From Sulfitobacter guttiformis (GTDB taxonomy: Bacteria > Pseudomonadota > Alphaproteobacteria > Rhodobacterales > Rhodobacteraceae), in contig NZ_RAQK01000002.1 in assembly GCF_003610455.1 (NCBI RefSeq), positions 930,001-994,000 on the forward strand: DNA of 64,000 nt, written 5' to 3'. The notes beneath the pieces were generated by a model, which worked only from the letters and a program-made list of their open reading frames with translations, had not been told where the DNA came from and searched no databases. Positions 46,416-55,064 of this stretch are shown here, piece by piece. The position numbers and the translations under genes are program-made. Numbering within the stretch: the first letter of the stretch is position 1; each line of letters starts with the position of its first letter.

Positions 46416-48012
46416 CTATTGGGTCAGTGCGGGCGTGACATAGATCAGGGTCGGGCCATCTGCATCAAATGCCTCGCGCACCGCCTGCTGCAAAGTGCAA
46501 ATGCTCTGCGGGGCGATAGCCCTCGCTCCAAACGCCTCCGCAAGTTTACAAAAAATCGGGATTCTGCGCAATTACCGCATTGGGCGCAATCTGCGCACGT
46601 ACCATGCTGTCCTCGATCTCGCCCAGTTTTCCATTGTCCCACAGTATAATGGGCAGGCTCAGGCCCAACTCCACTGCCACGCCAAGCTCTTGCATGGTAT
46701 AGTGAAAGCCGTAATCTCCGATGATCGCCATCGTAGGTTTGCCTTGCCGCGCAATCGCCCCGCCAATCGCTGCAGGCAAAGCGTAACCAAGAGTGCCAAA
46801 ACCATAAGGATGGTGCCAGTGGCCAGGCTCGTCCATGTCCCAGACTTCCTTGGCGGCATAGGCAAACTGGGTCATGTCGGAGTAAATCATTGCTCCTTCG
46901 GGAAGTGCCGCACGCACGGCATCGCAGAAAGGCAAAATGCCGGGGCGTTCGGCGTCGATCTCGGCGCGCCAGCGGGCCCGGGCTTGGGATACTTCTGCTT
47001 GCGTCCATTCAAACGTGGCAGGTAAGTCCCGGATCTCTTCCAGTGCGCGAAACACAGTTTGCGCTGTTGCCTTGATCCGCAGCGTTGTACCGCTGTTATC
47101 CGCCAGACATTCGGGGTCGATATCAATCCGGACCATGGGGCAATTATGACCCGCATGATCGCGCCAAAGATCAACCTCGGCCAGTTCACTGCCGACGGTT
47201 ATCACCAGATCCGACGAGGCAAGAATATTTGCGCTGTCAGGTCGCGCAAGGTTGCTTCCGAACAGCAGCGGATAGTCAGCCCCGACGATCCCCCGACCGG
47301 CATATGTCGTGAACACAGGGATCTGGCAGCGGCCCAGCAAAGAGCGGATTTCGGGGGTTGCATCCACAGCACCACCGCCAAGGATAAAAACAGGCCTGCG
47401 CGCCTTGCGCAGCATGTGGGGTAGTATCAAATCCACCTCGCTCAACTGCTCGATGCCGATACTCAATCCACGATCTGACTCACCGGGTTGCGCGGCCAGT
47501 GCAACCAAGGCCCCGATGGGGACCTGAATATGCTTGGGCCGCCTGCGCTTTGTGTGAAACTCCTGAAATGCCCGATTGATCAGTGCATAAGCCGCCTCAG
47601 CTGTCCGCGCCTCTTCAGACCAGTCGCAAACAGTCTCGGCAGCTGCACGCTGGTCTTTCATCTGGTGCAGTTGCCCGCGCTTCGCGGCCGTCTCATCCAG
47701 ACAGCTGGAAATCACCAGCATCGGCACGGAATCCGAATACGCCTGCCCCATCGGCGTCATGATGTTGCAAAGGCCCGGCCCTGTGATCACATAAGCCACG
47801 CCGACCTTGCCCGAGGCGCGGGCATAACCATCGGCCATAAAGCCTGCCCCCTGCTCGTGACGGGCTAGGACGTGGGTGATGCCCGCCTCCTCGATGCCGC
47901 GGTACATTTCCTGATTGTGCACGCCGGGGATGCCGAAGACCACATCGACCCCGCGCGCCTTGAGCAAGTGTGAGATTTGCGCACCCAGCGGTCGGGTTGC
48001 GGGATCGGACAT
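46416..48012 (-). pseudogene. Acetolactate-synthase-like TPP enzyme with a one-base frameshift near its 3' end
   Basis: A large TPP-dependent enzyme, similar to the 5-guanidino-2-oxopentanoate decarboxylase/acetolactate synthase group. Domains in order: TPP pyrimidine-binding (VVFGIPGVHNQEMYRGIEE with the following ARHEQGAGFMADGYARASG), central domain (RRPVFILGGGAVDATPE, GRGIVGADYPLLFG) and PP-binding (GTLGYALPAAIGGA, GDYGFHYTMQEL, NGKLGEIEDSM). After NPDF a run of six Ts (46550-46555) shifts the frame to an immediate stop; with five Ts it continues as KLAEAFGARAIAPQS to YVTPALTQ and TAG at 46416-46418, giving 531 residues. The current frame lacks about 45 C-terminal residues. Sequencing error, recent inactivation or slippage are all possible. 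Its ATG overlaps the trkH stop by one base. Confidence 0.85.
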
Positions 48013-49457
48013 CACGCCCTCCAGAATTTGACAGTAAAGAGCACGTAGACAACCATAAGCTCCAGCCGTCCCAGCAGCATCGCGAGCGTCAAAATCCATT
48101 TGGCTGGATCGTTGAGAGACGAGAAATTGCCCGCTGGGCCGATGATATCGCCCAGACCGGGTCCGATATTGCCCAGAGCAGTGGCTGCGCCTGAAACAGA
48201 AGTTACAAAATCAAGGCCGGTCATCGACAGCGCAACGGAGACCAGCCCCAATGTCAGTACGAAAAACATAAAAAAGGTCATCACGGAGGCAAGTACTTCT
48301 TCGGTTACAGGCCTGCCGTCGTAGCGGGGCGTAAAAATACCGTGCGGCGAGCGGATGCGCCGCAGTTGGGTACGGATAGATGCGAACAGCAATTGGTAGC
48401 GGAAGATTTTGACAGAACATGCAGTTGATCCCGCGCATCCACCAATCAGCCCGATGAAGAAAAACAAAGCGACCGCAAATCCGCCCCACCGCATATAGTC
48501 GACCGAAGAGTATCCGGTGCCGGAAATTATGGAGGTCACGTTGAAAAATGCCTCGCGCACTGCCTGCTCGTTGTCCAGATGAACACCTTCTTCGAGCAAA
48601 AGCACCAGCATCACAATCAGCACGCTTATGGTGATGACAAAGCCGCGCACCTGCGGATCTCGGTGCAATGCCATCGGATTACCGTTGATCAACTGGACAT
48701 AGCGCACAAAAGGTAATGCCGCGAGGATCATGAAAACCCCCGCCACATATTCGAGCGGCCCCTGAAACACCCCGAATGAGGCATCATAATTGGCAAAACC
48801 GCCTGTGGAGATGGTGGTCATCGCATGGGCAGTGGCGTCAAACACATCCATCCCCAGCGAAAGATATGTCATCGCACAAACCAGCGTGAAAGCCACGTAA
48901 AGCCCGGATATCTGCGTTGCGATCTGGCCTGCACGGGGCAGGATCTTACCCAGCGTATCAAAGCTTTCGGATTTGAAAATCTGCATGCCGCCGACGCGCA
49001 GTTCGGGCAGGAATACCATCGCCACAACAATGATACCGATACCACCCAGCCATTGCAGGATGGCCCGCCAGATCAACAGACCTTTGGGAAGATCATCCAA
49101 ACCCGTAAAAACTGTAGCACCCGTGGTGGTCAGGCCCGACATCGACTCAAATACCGCATCGACGATCCGCGCATCCGTCTCCCCCAGTACAAAGGGGATC
49201 GCTCCGAACAGGGGCAGCGCCACCCAGACAGTCGTTGTGAGCAGGAACGTCTGCTGGATCGTCAGCCCCTCGCGCACCCCACTGGCACAGGCAAGGGCAA
49301 TCGCGGCGCCCCCCATGAGGGTCAGCATGGCACTTTGTAAAAACACGGGCCATTGACCGCGCCCTTGGGCCAAATCAACCAAAAGCGGGACCAACATCGC
49401 GACCCCGAGCACAGCCACCAAAAGGCCAATTACATATCCAACTGGGCGCAGATCCAT
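48012..49457 (-). CDS. trkH: TrkH-family potassium uptake protein
   Basis: A 481-residue membrane protein of the TrkH/KtrB family, the pore subunit of a K+ uptake system. Four pore loops with selectivity glycines are seen: MSGLTTTGATVF, MTTISTGGFANYD, IISGTGYSSVDYM and ALGNIGPGLGDI. The cytoplasmic NAD-binding TrkA partner is not in the window. The ATG at 49457 (MDLRPVGYVIGLL) starts just before the first helix; the frame is open 16 codons upstream. The TPP enzyme gene follows with a TGATG overlap. Confidence 0.95.
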   Translation of the reverse strand: MDLRPVGYVIGLLVAVLGVAMLVPLLVDLAQGRGQWPVFLQSAMLTLMGGAAIALACASGVREGLTIQQTFLLTTTVWVALPLFGAIPFVLGETDARIVDAVFESMSGLTTTGATVFTGLDDLPKGLLIWRAILQWLGGIGIIVVAMVFLPELRVGGMQIFKSESFDTLGKILPRAGQIATQISGLYVAFTLVCAMTYLSLGMDVFDATAHAMTTISTGGFANYDASFGVFQGPLEYVAGVFMILAALPFVRYVQLINGNPMALHRDPQVRGFVITISVLIVMLVLLLEEGVHLDNEQAVREAFFNVTSIISGTGYSSVDYMRWGGFAVALFFFIGLIGGCAGSTACSVKIFRYQLLFASIRTQLRRIRSPHGIFTPRYDGRPVTEEVLASVMTFFMFFVLTLGLVSVALSMTGLDFVTSVSGAATALGNIGPGLGDIIGPAGNFSSLNDPAKWILTLAMLLGRLELMVVYVLFTVKFWRA

Positions 49458-49561
49458 CCGCGAAGGGTTGGCGCGCTGCGCCGCAAGTGTCAAGCGACTG
49501 CGCACGTCACATTCACTTGGACCGATGGAAATATCAAGGTTCTGGCACAGATGCCCTAACG

Positions 49562-49606
49562 CAAAAAGCCTGCCTCTTCACCCCTCTATGGGGTCGGGGG
49601 CAGGCT
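49562..49606 (-). terminator. Terminator of the DUF1127 gene
   Basis: On the minus strand AGCCTGCC (49606-49599) pairs with GGCAGGCT (49574-49567), with an inner ACCCC/GGGGT stem, and is followed by TTTTT. It lies about 28 bases after the DUF1127 stop. Confidence 0.9.
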
Positions 49607-49633
49607 ATCGTTGCAATAAGGTTCTCTTGAAGT

Positions 49634-49912
49634 TCAGGAGTAGTAAAGGTCGTTGAAGACGTGGTTCACGATGTCATCACGCTTGAGGCCCATACGTGCC
49701 AGCTCATCATCGGATTTGGCGCGCAACGCCTCAACGCGGTTAACGCGCGCATTGCTGTTTGTGCTACCTACGATGGCGGCACCGATGCTGCGGAAAATCG
49801 TCTCAAGCTGACCGAGCGCGTTGCGCGCTGTCAGGAAAGGGGCGGAGGAAATGCTCATGCCGCGCGCTGGAATTTTTGCGGCGAATTGCTCGGATGCGGA
49901 TTGATAGGTCAT
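49634..49912 (-). CDS. DUF1127 (YjiS-like) small protein
   Basis: A 92-residue protein ending in the DUF1127 motif: RVNRVEALRAKSDDELARMG, then LKRDDIVNHVFNDLYYS, a short basic helix pair. Small proteins of this family are widespread in alphaproteobacteria and, where studied, are linked to phosphate or RNA-related regulation; the role here is unknown. The gene is monocistronic with its own strong terminator, typical for abundant small proteins. Confidence 0.9.
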   Translation of the reverse strand: MTYQSASEQFAAKIPARGMSISSAPFLTARNALGQLETIFRSIGAAIVGSTNSNARVNRVEALRAKSDDELARMGLKRDDIVNHVFNDLYYS

Positions 49913-50062
49913 CGAATATGCCTTCGTATTTCTTCTTCTGCTGCGGGATCATCCCCGTGCTCATGAGATAGGCCTCGCTGCACCGCAGCACCACCACCAT
50001 ACTTGCATAGCCGCCAACCGCTGCACGCAGGATCACACAGGACGATCAAGCCCCGAATAAAC

Positions 50063-50095
50063 AAAAAAGGGCCACTCCTTTTCCCGGAGTGGCCC
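50063..50095 (-). terminator. Terminator of folE2
   Basis: On the minus strand a perfect 10-bp stem GGGCCACTCC/GGAGTGGCCC (50095-50086 with 50078-50069) with a seven-base loop is followed by six Ts. It lies just downstream of folE2. Confidence 0.95.
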
Positions 50096-50132
50096 GCCTG
50101 TCAATATAGCCAGTCCACAAGACGGTGGCGAT

Positions 50133-51227
50133 TTAGCCTACGTGGAACAATGTGTTGAACAGCTTTGGATCAAAGCTTGATTGTGCAAATGTCGGCCCTT
50201 CGGTCAACACGCTGACCGCATCGTGGCTGTGCAGGCTTTCCTGATGACTTGCGATAACCCGAAAATCCGAAATCCGCGCATCGGCCAGTAGCTGCTCACA
50301 GAACAGACGCGCTGCATCTTCGACAAAGACTGGATTTGCGGCGTTCAGCTCCGCAAACGCCTGCTCATCCTCGCGCTTTACCATCACTTGGGTCTCGGTA
50401 GGTACCGCGCGGCGGCAAGCTTCGATCAGATCCTCGAACCACATTACGCCAGCGTCATTATCCAACAGCACAGAAACCCGCGCGACGGAGCGTTGTGAAT
50501 GCGGGGTCGCAAGCTGGTTGCGGGTGGCGCGTGCATGCTCGGACAGCTCAAGCGAGCAAGGACAAGTGCTGGAATAGACATAATCGAGGTGTATGATCTG
50601 CTGGCGCACGCCCGCATGTTCAACCAGCTCAAGCGCCACATCGTAATACTGGTATCCTGTCAAACCGGACCGCAGGCTGCTGATCTTCATCGGAAACGAG
50701 AACCGCATCTGTATCCGCGCATCAAAGCTTTCCAGATCAGTAATATAATCCTCTAATGCCGCTTCGATCACCTTAAAGCTGAATGTGCTCTCGGCGTGTT
50801 TGTAAAAGCTGCGCATGATACGGGACATGTTGATGCCCTTTTTGTCCGCCTCGAGGCTCACGGTGCCCGTCACCGATGTCTCAAGCGTGAGAGGCCCGTT
50901 ATCACGGGTTTCAAACTGCACAGGAAGACGAAAGTTCGAGATGCCCACATGCTGGATCTGCTGCTTCGCACCCTTGATCAGGCTCGAAGGGCCGTTTTGC
51001 AGGTCCGGCAGGCTCTCTTTATACTCGGGCTCGATCGCGAAATCGGCAGGGTAGTCACGCTTGAGCAGTGGATAGGCCGCGCCCCCCGTGAGCATCTGCG
51101 CAACCGCAGGATCAAGGGTTGCAAGCTCAGTCGCGTCCGCGCTTGATGCCCAAGCCCGCAATGTTTCAAGCGCTTTTTCCGCAGCAACGCGGTCTGGTGT
51201 CGGAGTAATCGGTGTCGAGATGTTCAT
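50133..51227 (-). CDS. folE2: GTP cyclohydrolase FolE2 (type IB)
   Basis: A 364-residue FolE2, converting GTP to dihydroneopterin triphosphate, the common precursor of folate and queuosine. The metal-binding Cys is in SSTCPCSLELSEHARATRNQL, and LQNGPSSLIKGAKQQIQHVGI is a typical N-terminal segment. FolE2 does not depend on zinc like FolE and is often induced under zinc limitation; no clear Zur site was identified here. Start at 51227 with GGGGGGCAACCC before it. No classical folE is in the window, so this is the local supplier for QueD and FolB. Confidence 0.95.
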   Translation of the reverse strand: MNISTPITPTPDRVAAEKALETLRAWASSADATELATLDPAVAQMLTGGAAYPLLKRDYPADFAIEPEYKESLPDLQNGPSSLIKGAKQQIQHVGISNFRLPVQFETRDNGPLTLETSVTGTVSLEADKKGINMSRIMRSFYKHAESTFSFKVIEAALEDYITDLESFDARIQMRFSFPMKISSLRSGLTGYQYYDVALELVEHAGVRQQIIHLDYVYSSTCPCSLELSEHARATRNQLATPHSQRSVARVSVLLDNDAGVMWFEDLIEACRRAVPTETQVMVKREDEQAFAELNAANPVFVEDAARLFCEQLLADARISDFRVIASHQESLHSHDAVSVLTEGPTFAQSSFDPKLFNTLFHVG

Positions 51228-51331
51228 GGGTTGCCCCCCTTGGTCGGTCAGGAGCCATAAGTAGGCCGCTGAAATCATATTACCAAAAAAATTTACGCCA
51301 TAACGGGGAATAACGACACCGACTCCTTAAA

Positions 51332-52510
51332 TTACGCCTCCAGCGCTTGTAAAAAATCCGCTACCAGGTCATCCGCATCCTCAAGTCCGATGCTTACACG
51401 GACCAGCCCGGGTGTAATGCCAAGATGGGCTTTTTGGTCCTCTGGCAGGCGCTGGTGGGTGGTGGTTGCCGGGTGCGTAAGGATGGTTTTAGCATCCCCC
51501 AGATTGTTGGAGATCAGACCAATTTGCACCGCGTTGAGAAAACGGAATGCCGCCTCCTTCCCCCCTGCAATATCAAGCGCCAGAACTGTGCCACCCGCCC
51601 CCATCTGCGCTTGGGTCAGGGCGTGCTGCGGATGCCCTTCCAAACCTGGATAGATCACTGCATTCAATCCTGCATGCCCCTCCAGAGCCTTGGCCACTGT
51701 CAGCGCCGATGCTGTTTGTGCCCGCACGCGCAGGCCCATCGTCTCGATCCCTTTAAGCATGACCCAAGCTGTGAACGGTGACATCGATCCGCCCGTGTGC
51801 TTCATGTACGGCTCGACCGTTTTGCGAATAAACTCCCGCGAACCGAGTATCACACCTCCAAGGGTCCGGCCCTGTCCGTCGATGTGCTTTGTCGCCGAAT
51901 AAATCACCACATCAGCGCCCTGCGCAAAAGCTCGCGAGTAGACTGGCGTGGCGAACACATTATCAATCATCACCAATGCGCCGCGGGCATGGGCCAGCTT
52001 GGCCACCGCTTCGATATCAATAACCTCCAGCGTCGGGTTCGAAATGGATTCGAAGAACACAGCTTTTGTATCCTCCCGAATAGCCGCTTCCCACTGGGCA
52101 AGGTCGGTGCCGTCCACAAATGTGACCTCGACACCAAAGCGCGTCAGGATATCCTCCAGCACATACAGGCATGAGCCAAAGAGCGCGCGCGCAGACACAA
52201 CATGATCCCCCGCGCGCAACATTGACGTCAGCGCACCGGACACGGCCGCCATACCCGAGGCGGTAGCAAACGCATCCTCAGCCCCCTCAAGAGCAGCAAT
52301 CCGCTCCTCGAACATCTTGACAGTAGGGTTGCCATAGCGGGCATAGATAAACTCGTCATCGCCCGACTTTACAAACCTTTGCTCGGCATGTTCGGCACTG
52401 TCATAGACAAAACCTTGTGTGAGAAAAATCGCCTCTGACACTTCGCCGTACTGGCTGCGCCGTGTTCCTGCGTGCACAGCCTTGGTCGCCGGCTTCCAAT
52501 CATTGCTCAT
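51332..52510 (-). CDS. metZ: O-succinylhomoserine sulfhydrylase MetZ
   Basis: A 392-residue PLP enzyme of the Cys/Met metabolism family that makes homocysteine from O-succinyl- or O-acetylhomoserine and sulfide. The PLP lysine is in YSATKHIDGQGR, the cofactor-phosphate region is ARYGNPTVKMFEERIAALEG with ATASGMAA, and RVSIGLEDADDLVADFLQAL closes the fold. The ATG at 52510 has AAGGTGG upstream. The frame happens to stay open 80 codons further upstream, but that part is the structured leader described separately. Confidence 0.95.
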   Translation of the reverse strand: MSNDWKPATKAVHAGTRRSQYGEVSEAIFLTQGFVYDSAEHAEQRFVKSGDDEFIYARYGNPTVKMFEERIAALEGAEDAFATASGMAAVSGALTSMLRAGDHVVSARALFGSCLYVLEDILTRFGVEVTFVDGTDLAQWEAAIREDTKAVFFESISNPTLEVIDIEAVAKLAHARGALVMIDNVFATPVYSRAFAQGADVVIYSATKHIDGQGRTLGGVILGSREFIRKTVEPYMKHTGGSMSPFTAWVMLKGIETMGLRVRAQTASALTVAKALEGHAGLNAVIYPGLEGHPQHALTQAQMGAGGTVLALDIAGGKEAAFRFLNAVQIGLISNNLGDAKTILTHPATTTHQRLPEDQKAHLGITPGLVRVSIGLEDADDLVADFLQALEA

Positions 52511-52525
52511 CTCATACCACCTTCG

Positions 52526-52608
52526 CACACCTCTGGTGTGACCATCTGTGCGCCCGTTCAAAAGGGTGGGCGCAAAAAAACCCCAAGCGCGGTCAAGCGA
52601 AAGGGGGC
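52526..52608 (-). promoter_or_regulatory. Structured metZ leader with attenuator-like terminator
   Basis: In the direction of metZ: a terminator-like hairpin (CCCC/GGGG outer stem, CGC/GCG inner stem, 52608-52582) followed by seven Ts (52581-52575), then a perfect GCGCCC/GGGCGC hairpin (52574-52550) and a CACACC/GGTGTG hairpin (52540-52526) just ahead of the ribosome binding site. No other gene lies upstream on this strand, so a terminator here points to transcription attenuation of metZ. No known SAM riboswitch consensus was recognised. Confidence 0.5.
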
Positions 52609-52878
52609 TTTCATCCTGACCTTTTAGCGGAATGTTGTCGACATTTTGCATCTTTTCCAGCCAACGCCTGATCAAAACCGTGTGTTTGATCCAACGCGGC
52701 GGCAGCATCCATAAGAACACCCCGAACACCAAATGTTTTGTGGCCCGCAATCCGGTAACAAATCACCACAAAGCTGTCGTTACGGTATCCGCTTGCGGGG
52801 GTCAACCAATCTGAGCCCCCTTGCCCTGCCCGCCAAAACCCGCATCATGGGGGTCCACCCGCACTTCCGGAGCCCCCA
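52609..52878. other. Divergent promoter region metZ / GST
   Basis: With the metZ leader this makes a gap of about 370 bases. It should hold promoters for both divergent genes. No further repeat or gene was recognised. Confidence 0.4.
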
Positions 52879-53538
52879 ATGAGCACACCGATTGATATGT
52901 ATTACTGGCCCACGCCAAACGGCTGGAAAATCTCTGTCTGTCTGGAAGAGATGGGCCTGCCTTATACAACCCACCTCATCAATATCGGGAAGGGCGACCA
53001 GTTCGACCCCGAATTCCTCAAAATCGCGCCAAACAACCGCATGCCCGCCATCACCGATCCCGATGGCCCTGACGGAGCGCCGGTGTCGATTTTCGAGAGC
53101 GGGGCGATCCTGCAATACCTCGCCCGCAAAACCGGGACCTTCTGCGGCAGCACCGAGCGAGAGCGGATCGTCGTAGATCAATGGCTGATGTGGCAAATGG
53201 GCGGCCTTGGTCCGATGGCGGGGCAAGCGCATCATTTCCTGAAATTTGCGCCCAAGGCGGAGCCGCCGCAGGACATCCCATATGCCAAGGACCGCTACCG
53301 CAGCGAGACTGCGCGCCTTTACGGTGTGCTCGACCGGCAATTGGCGCAGAACGAATTTGTCGCAGGCAACTTCCTCTCGATCGCGGATTTCTCGATCTGG
53401 GGTTGGGCAAGCCTGTGGGAAGGCCAGCAGCAAACCCTAGAGGACAAGCCAAACATGGCGCGCTGGCTTGATGTGATGGGTGCCCGAAAGGGCGTGCAGG
53501 CAGGTCGTGCACTATATGCGGATCTGCGGCCCGGTTAG
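52879..53538 (+). CDS. Glutathione S-transferase (Nu-class, YfcG/YghU-like)
   Basis: A 219-residue GST. The thioredoxin-like N-terminal domain has YYWPTPNGWKISVCLEEMGL (the TPN motif used in place of Tyr/Ser/Cys in Nu-class enzymes) and the glutathione-binding NNRMPAI and FESGAILQYLA. The helical C-terminal domain follows with GNFLSIADFSIWGW. Nu-class members act as disulfide-bond or peroxide reductases rather than classical transferases. It ends with a four-base overlap to the convergent yciB gene. Confidence 0.93.
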   Translation: MSTPIDMYYWPTPNGWKISVCLEEMGLPYTTHLINIGKGDQFDPEFLKIAPNNRMPAITDPDGPDGAPVSIFESGAILQYLARKTGTFCGSTERERIVVDQWLMWQMGGLGPMAGQAHHFLKFAPKAEPPQDIPYAKDRYRSETARLYGVLDRQLAQNEFVAGNFLSIADFSIWGWASLWEGQQQTLEDKPNMARWLDVMGARKGVQAGRALYADLRPG

Positions 53539-54155
53539 ACGCTTTTGTCCGCGTCGTTACCCTCTTCGATGACAAAGGGCTGAAGCTGTGCAAACTGCCA
53601 GAACAAAAACACCATTAACGCCACGGGAAAACCAAAGGTTTCGATCTTGACCCATGCTTCCGTGGTCATTGTGCGCCAGATCACTTCGTTCACTACCGCA
53701 AGCGTGACAAATGCCATTACCAATCGCTTTGTCAGGATCATCCAGCCCTCGTGCCGCATTGGCATCATATCGGCCATCACAAATTCCAGCCATGAGCGGC
53801 CGCGCAGCAGGCCGACCGTCAGGATCAGCGCCAACAGGCCGTAAACGATGGTTGTTTTCATCTTGAAAAACCGCTCATCGTTAAACCACGCTGTTAGCCC
53901 GCCAAAGAAGATCACCATGAATGCCGTGAATACCTGCATCCGGCTCAGCTTTCCGGTGAGCGCCCACAAAATGCCCATTGCCAGCAGCAGGATCGGAACG
54001 AACACCACCGCCGAAACGATGAAACCGGTATATTCCGTACCGCCAAACGTGAACAAATCGTCCTTGATCCGGATATAAAGAATAAAAAAGGCCAGAGTTG
54101 GCCCAAGCTCCAGAAACTGTTTGAGGATCGGGTTTATCTCGCGTGCGTTTGCCAT
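53535..54155 (-). CDS. yciB: Inner membrane-spanning protein YciB (IspZ)
   Basis: A 206-residue protein with five to six membrane helices, matching YciB/intracellular septation protein A: NPILKQFLELGPTLAFFILY, VFTAFMVIFFGGLTAWFNDE, FFKMKTTIVYGLLALIL, GWMILTKRLVMAF, NEVIWRTMTTEAWVKIE. It is involved in envelope maintenance and cell length. It follows the EamA gene after two bases and probably belongs to an ftsY-EamA-yciB operon. Confidence 0.94.
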   Translation of the reverse strand: MANAREINPILKQFLELGPTLAFFILYIRIKDDLFTFGGTEYTGFIVSAVVFVPILLLAMGILWALTGKLSRMQVFTAFMVIFFGGLTAWFNDERFFKMKTTIVYGLLALILTVGLLRGRSWLEFVMADMMPMRHEGWMILTKRLVMAFVTLAVVNEVIWRTMTTEAWVKIETFGFPVALMVFLFWQFAQLQPFVIEEGNDADKSV

Positions 54156-54157
54156 CG

Positions 54158-55060
54158 CTAGCCTCCAAATTCCACAATTACGGCACCCGCTGCGATAAGC
54201 GCCATAAGGGCGATCCTGCGCGGTCCAACCGTCTCTTTGAGTACGAGCCATCCGATAACGGCGGCGAACACTGTTGATGTCTCTCTCAATATCGCCGCTT
54301 CGCCCACGTTATCAAGGCGGGTGGCCATCATAATCGACCCGAAGCTCGCGAATGCGATCACGCCGCCGATCACGCCGCGCTGCATGAGCGGCCCCACAGC
54401 GGGCGGGTTCTCCATCCCATGCCAGCGGCGGTAGGCGATAATAGGCATTAAAAAACCGTCAATCATGAAGAACCACGCCAGAAACGTAAATGGATCGGCC
54501 GTAGCGCGGATACCGTAGGCGTCATATGTGGTGTACAGCGCCACAAACAATCCAGTCACAAAAGCCAACGCCAAGGCGACATTCAAGGTGTCCCGCTCCG
54601 CCTCCAGATACATCATGTTATAAGCCGCCAGCCCGAAAATACCCGCCATCAGCACAGCAACACCCAGCCACTGCACGCCGTTGAACACCTCGCCAAACAG
54701 CCAGTAGGCGCCGATCACTGTAAACAGCGGTCCCGTACCGCGCACCACAGGATAGACCACAGTATAGGCGCCCTTCGTGTAGGCCGCTGCCTGCAACAGC
54801 TTGTACAAGCAGTGAATAACCCAAGCGCCCGCAAAAATGGGCCACATATGCGGTTCGGGCCACGGGACTACAAACAGGGCAAAGGGTGCTGCCATGAGGC
54901 AGTAGCTACCGTCGATGGCCCCACGCGTCAGCCACGGATCATGCCGGCCCTTTTGCAACGCACCAAATACCGCGTGTAAAAATGCTGCCAGCAGCGCGAG
55001 GGCAAGTGCAAGACTGTGCCCCGCCTCTGTCCCCTCAATAGAGATGAGCCAATCCGTCAT
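54158..55060 (-). CDS. EamA/DMT-family transporter
   Basis: A 300-residue protein with about ten membrane helices in two EamA halves (LALALLAAFLHAVFGALQKG, VIAFASFGSIMMATRLDNVG). Substrate unknown. It sits between ftsY and yciB with gaps of four and two bases, an arrangement seen in other Rhodobacteraceae. The charged YRRWHGMENPP loop in the middle is presumably cytoplasmic. Confidence 0.9.
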   Translation of the reverse strand: MTDWLISIEGTEAGHSLALALALLAAFLHAVFGALQKGRHDPWLTRGAIDGSYCLMAAPFALFVVPWPEPHMWPIFAGAWVIHCLYKLLQAAAYTKGAYTVVYPVVRGTGPLFTVIGAYWLFGEVFNGVQWLGVAVLMAGIFGLAAYNMMYLEAERDTLNVALALAFVTGLFVALYTTYDAYGIRATADPFTFLAWFFMIDGFLMPIIAYRRWHGMENPPAVGPLMQRGVIGGVIAFASFGSIMMATRLDNVGEAAILRETSTVFAAVIGWLVLKETVGPRRIALMALIAAGAVIVEFGG

Positions 55061-55064
55061 GCGC

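Noticed and set aside
46445..47008. 187-codon minus-strand frame over the 3' end of the TPP enzyme gene
   Set aside because: It is a different frame with no family pattern; the convincing C-terminus lies in the third frame.
52600..52700. SAM-II riboswitch ahead of metZ
   Set aside because: A GCTAAAAGG stretch recalls the SAM-II 3' end, but the rest of the aptamer (P1 with the TGATTTA loop) is absent.
52510..52750. An 80-codon N-terminal extension of metZ
   Set aside because: The family starts at the ATG at 52510, which has a good ribosome binding site, and the upstream part contains terminator-like structure.
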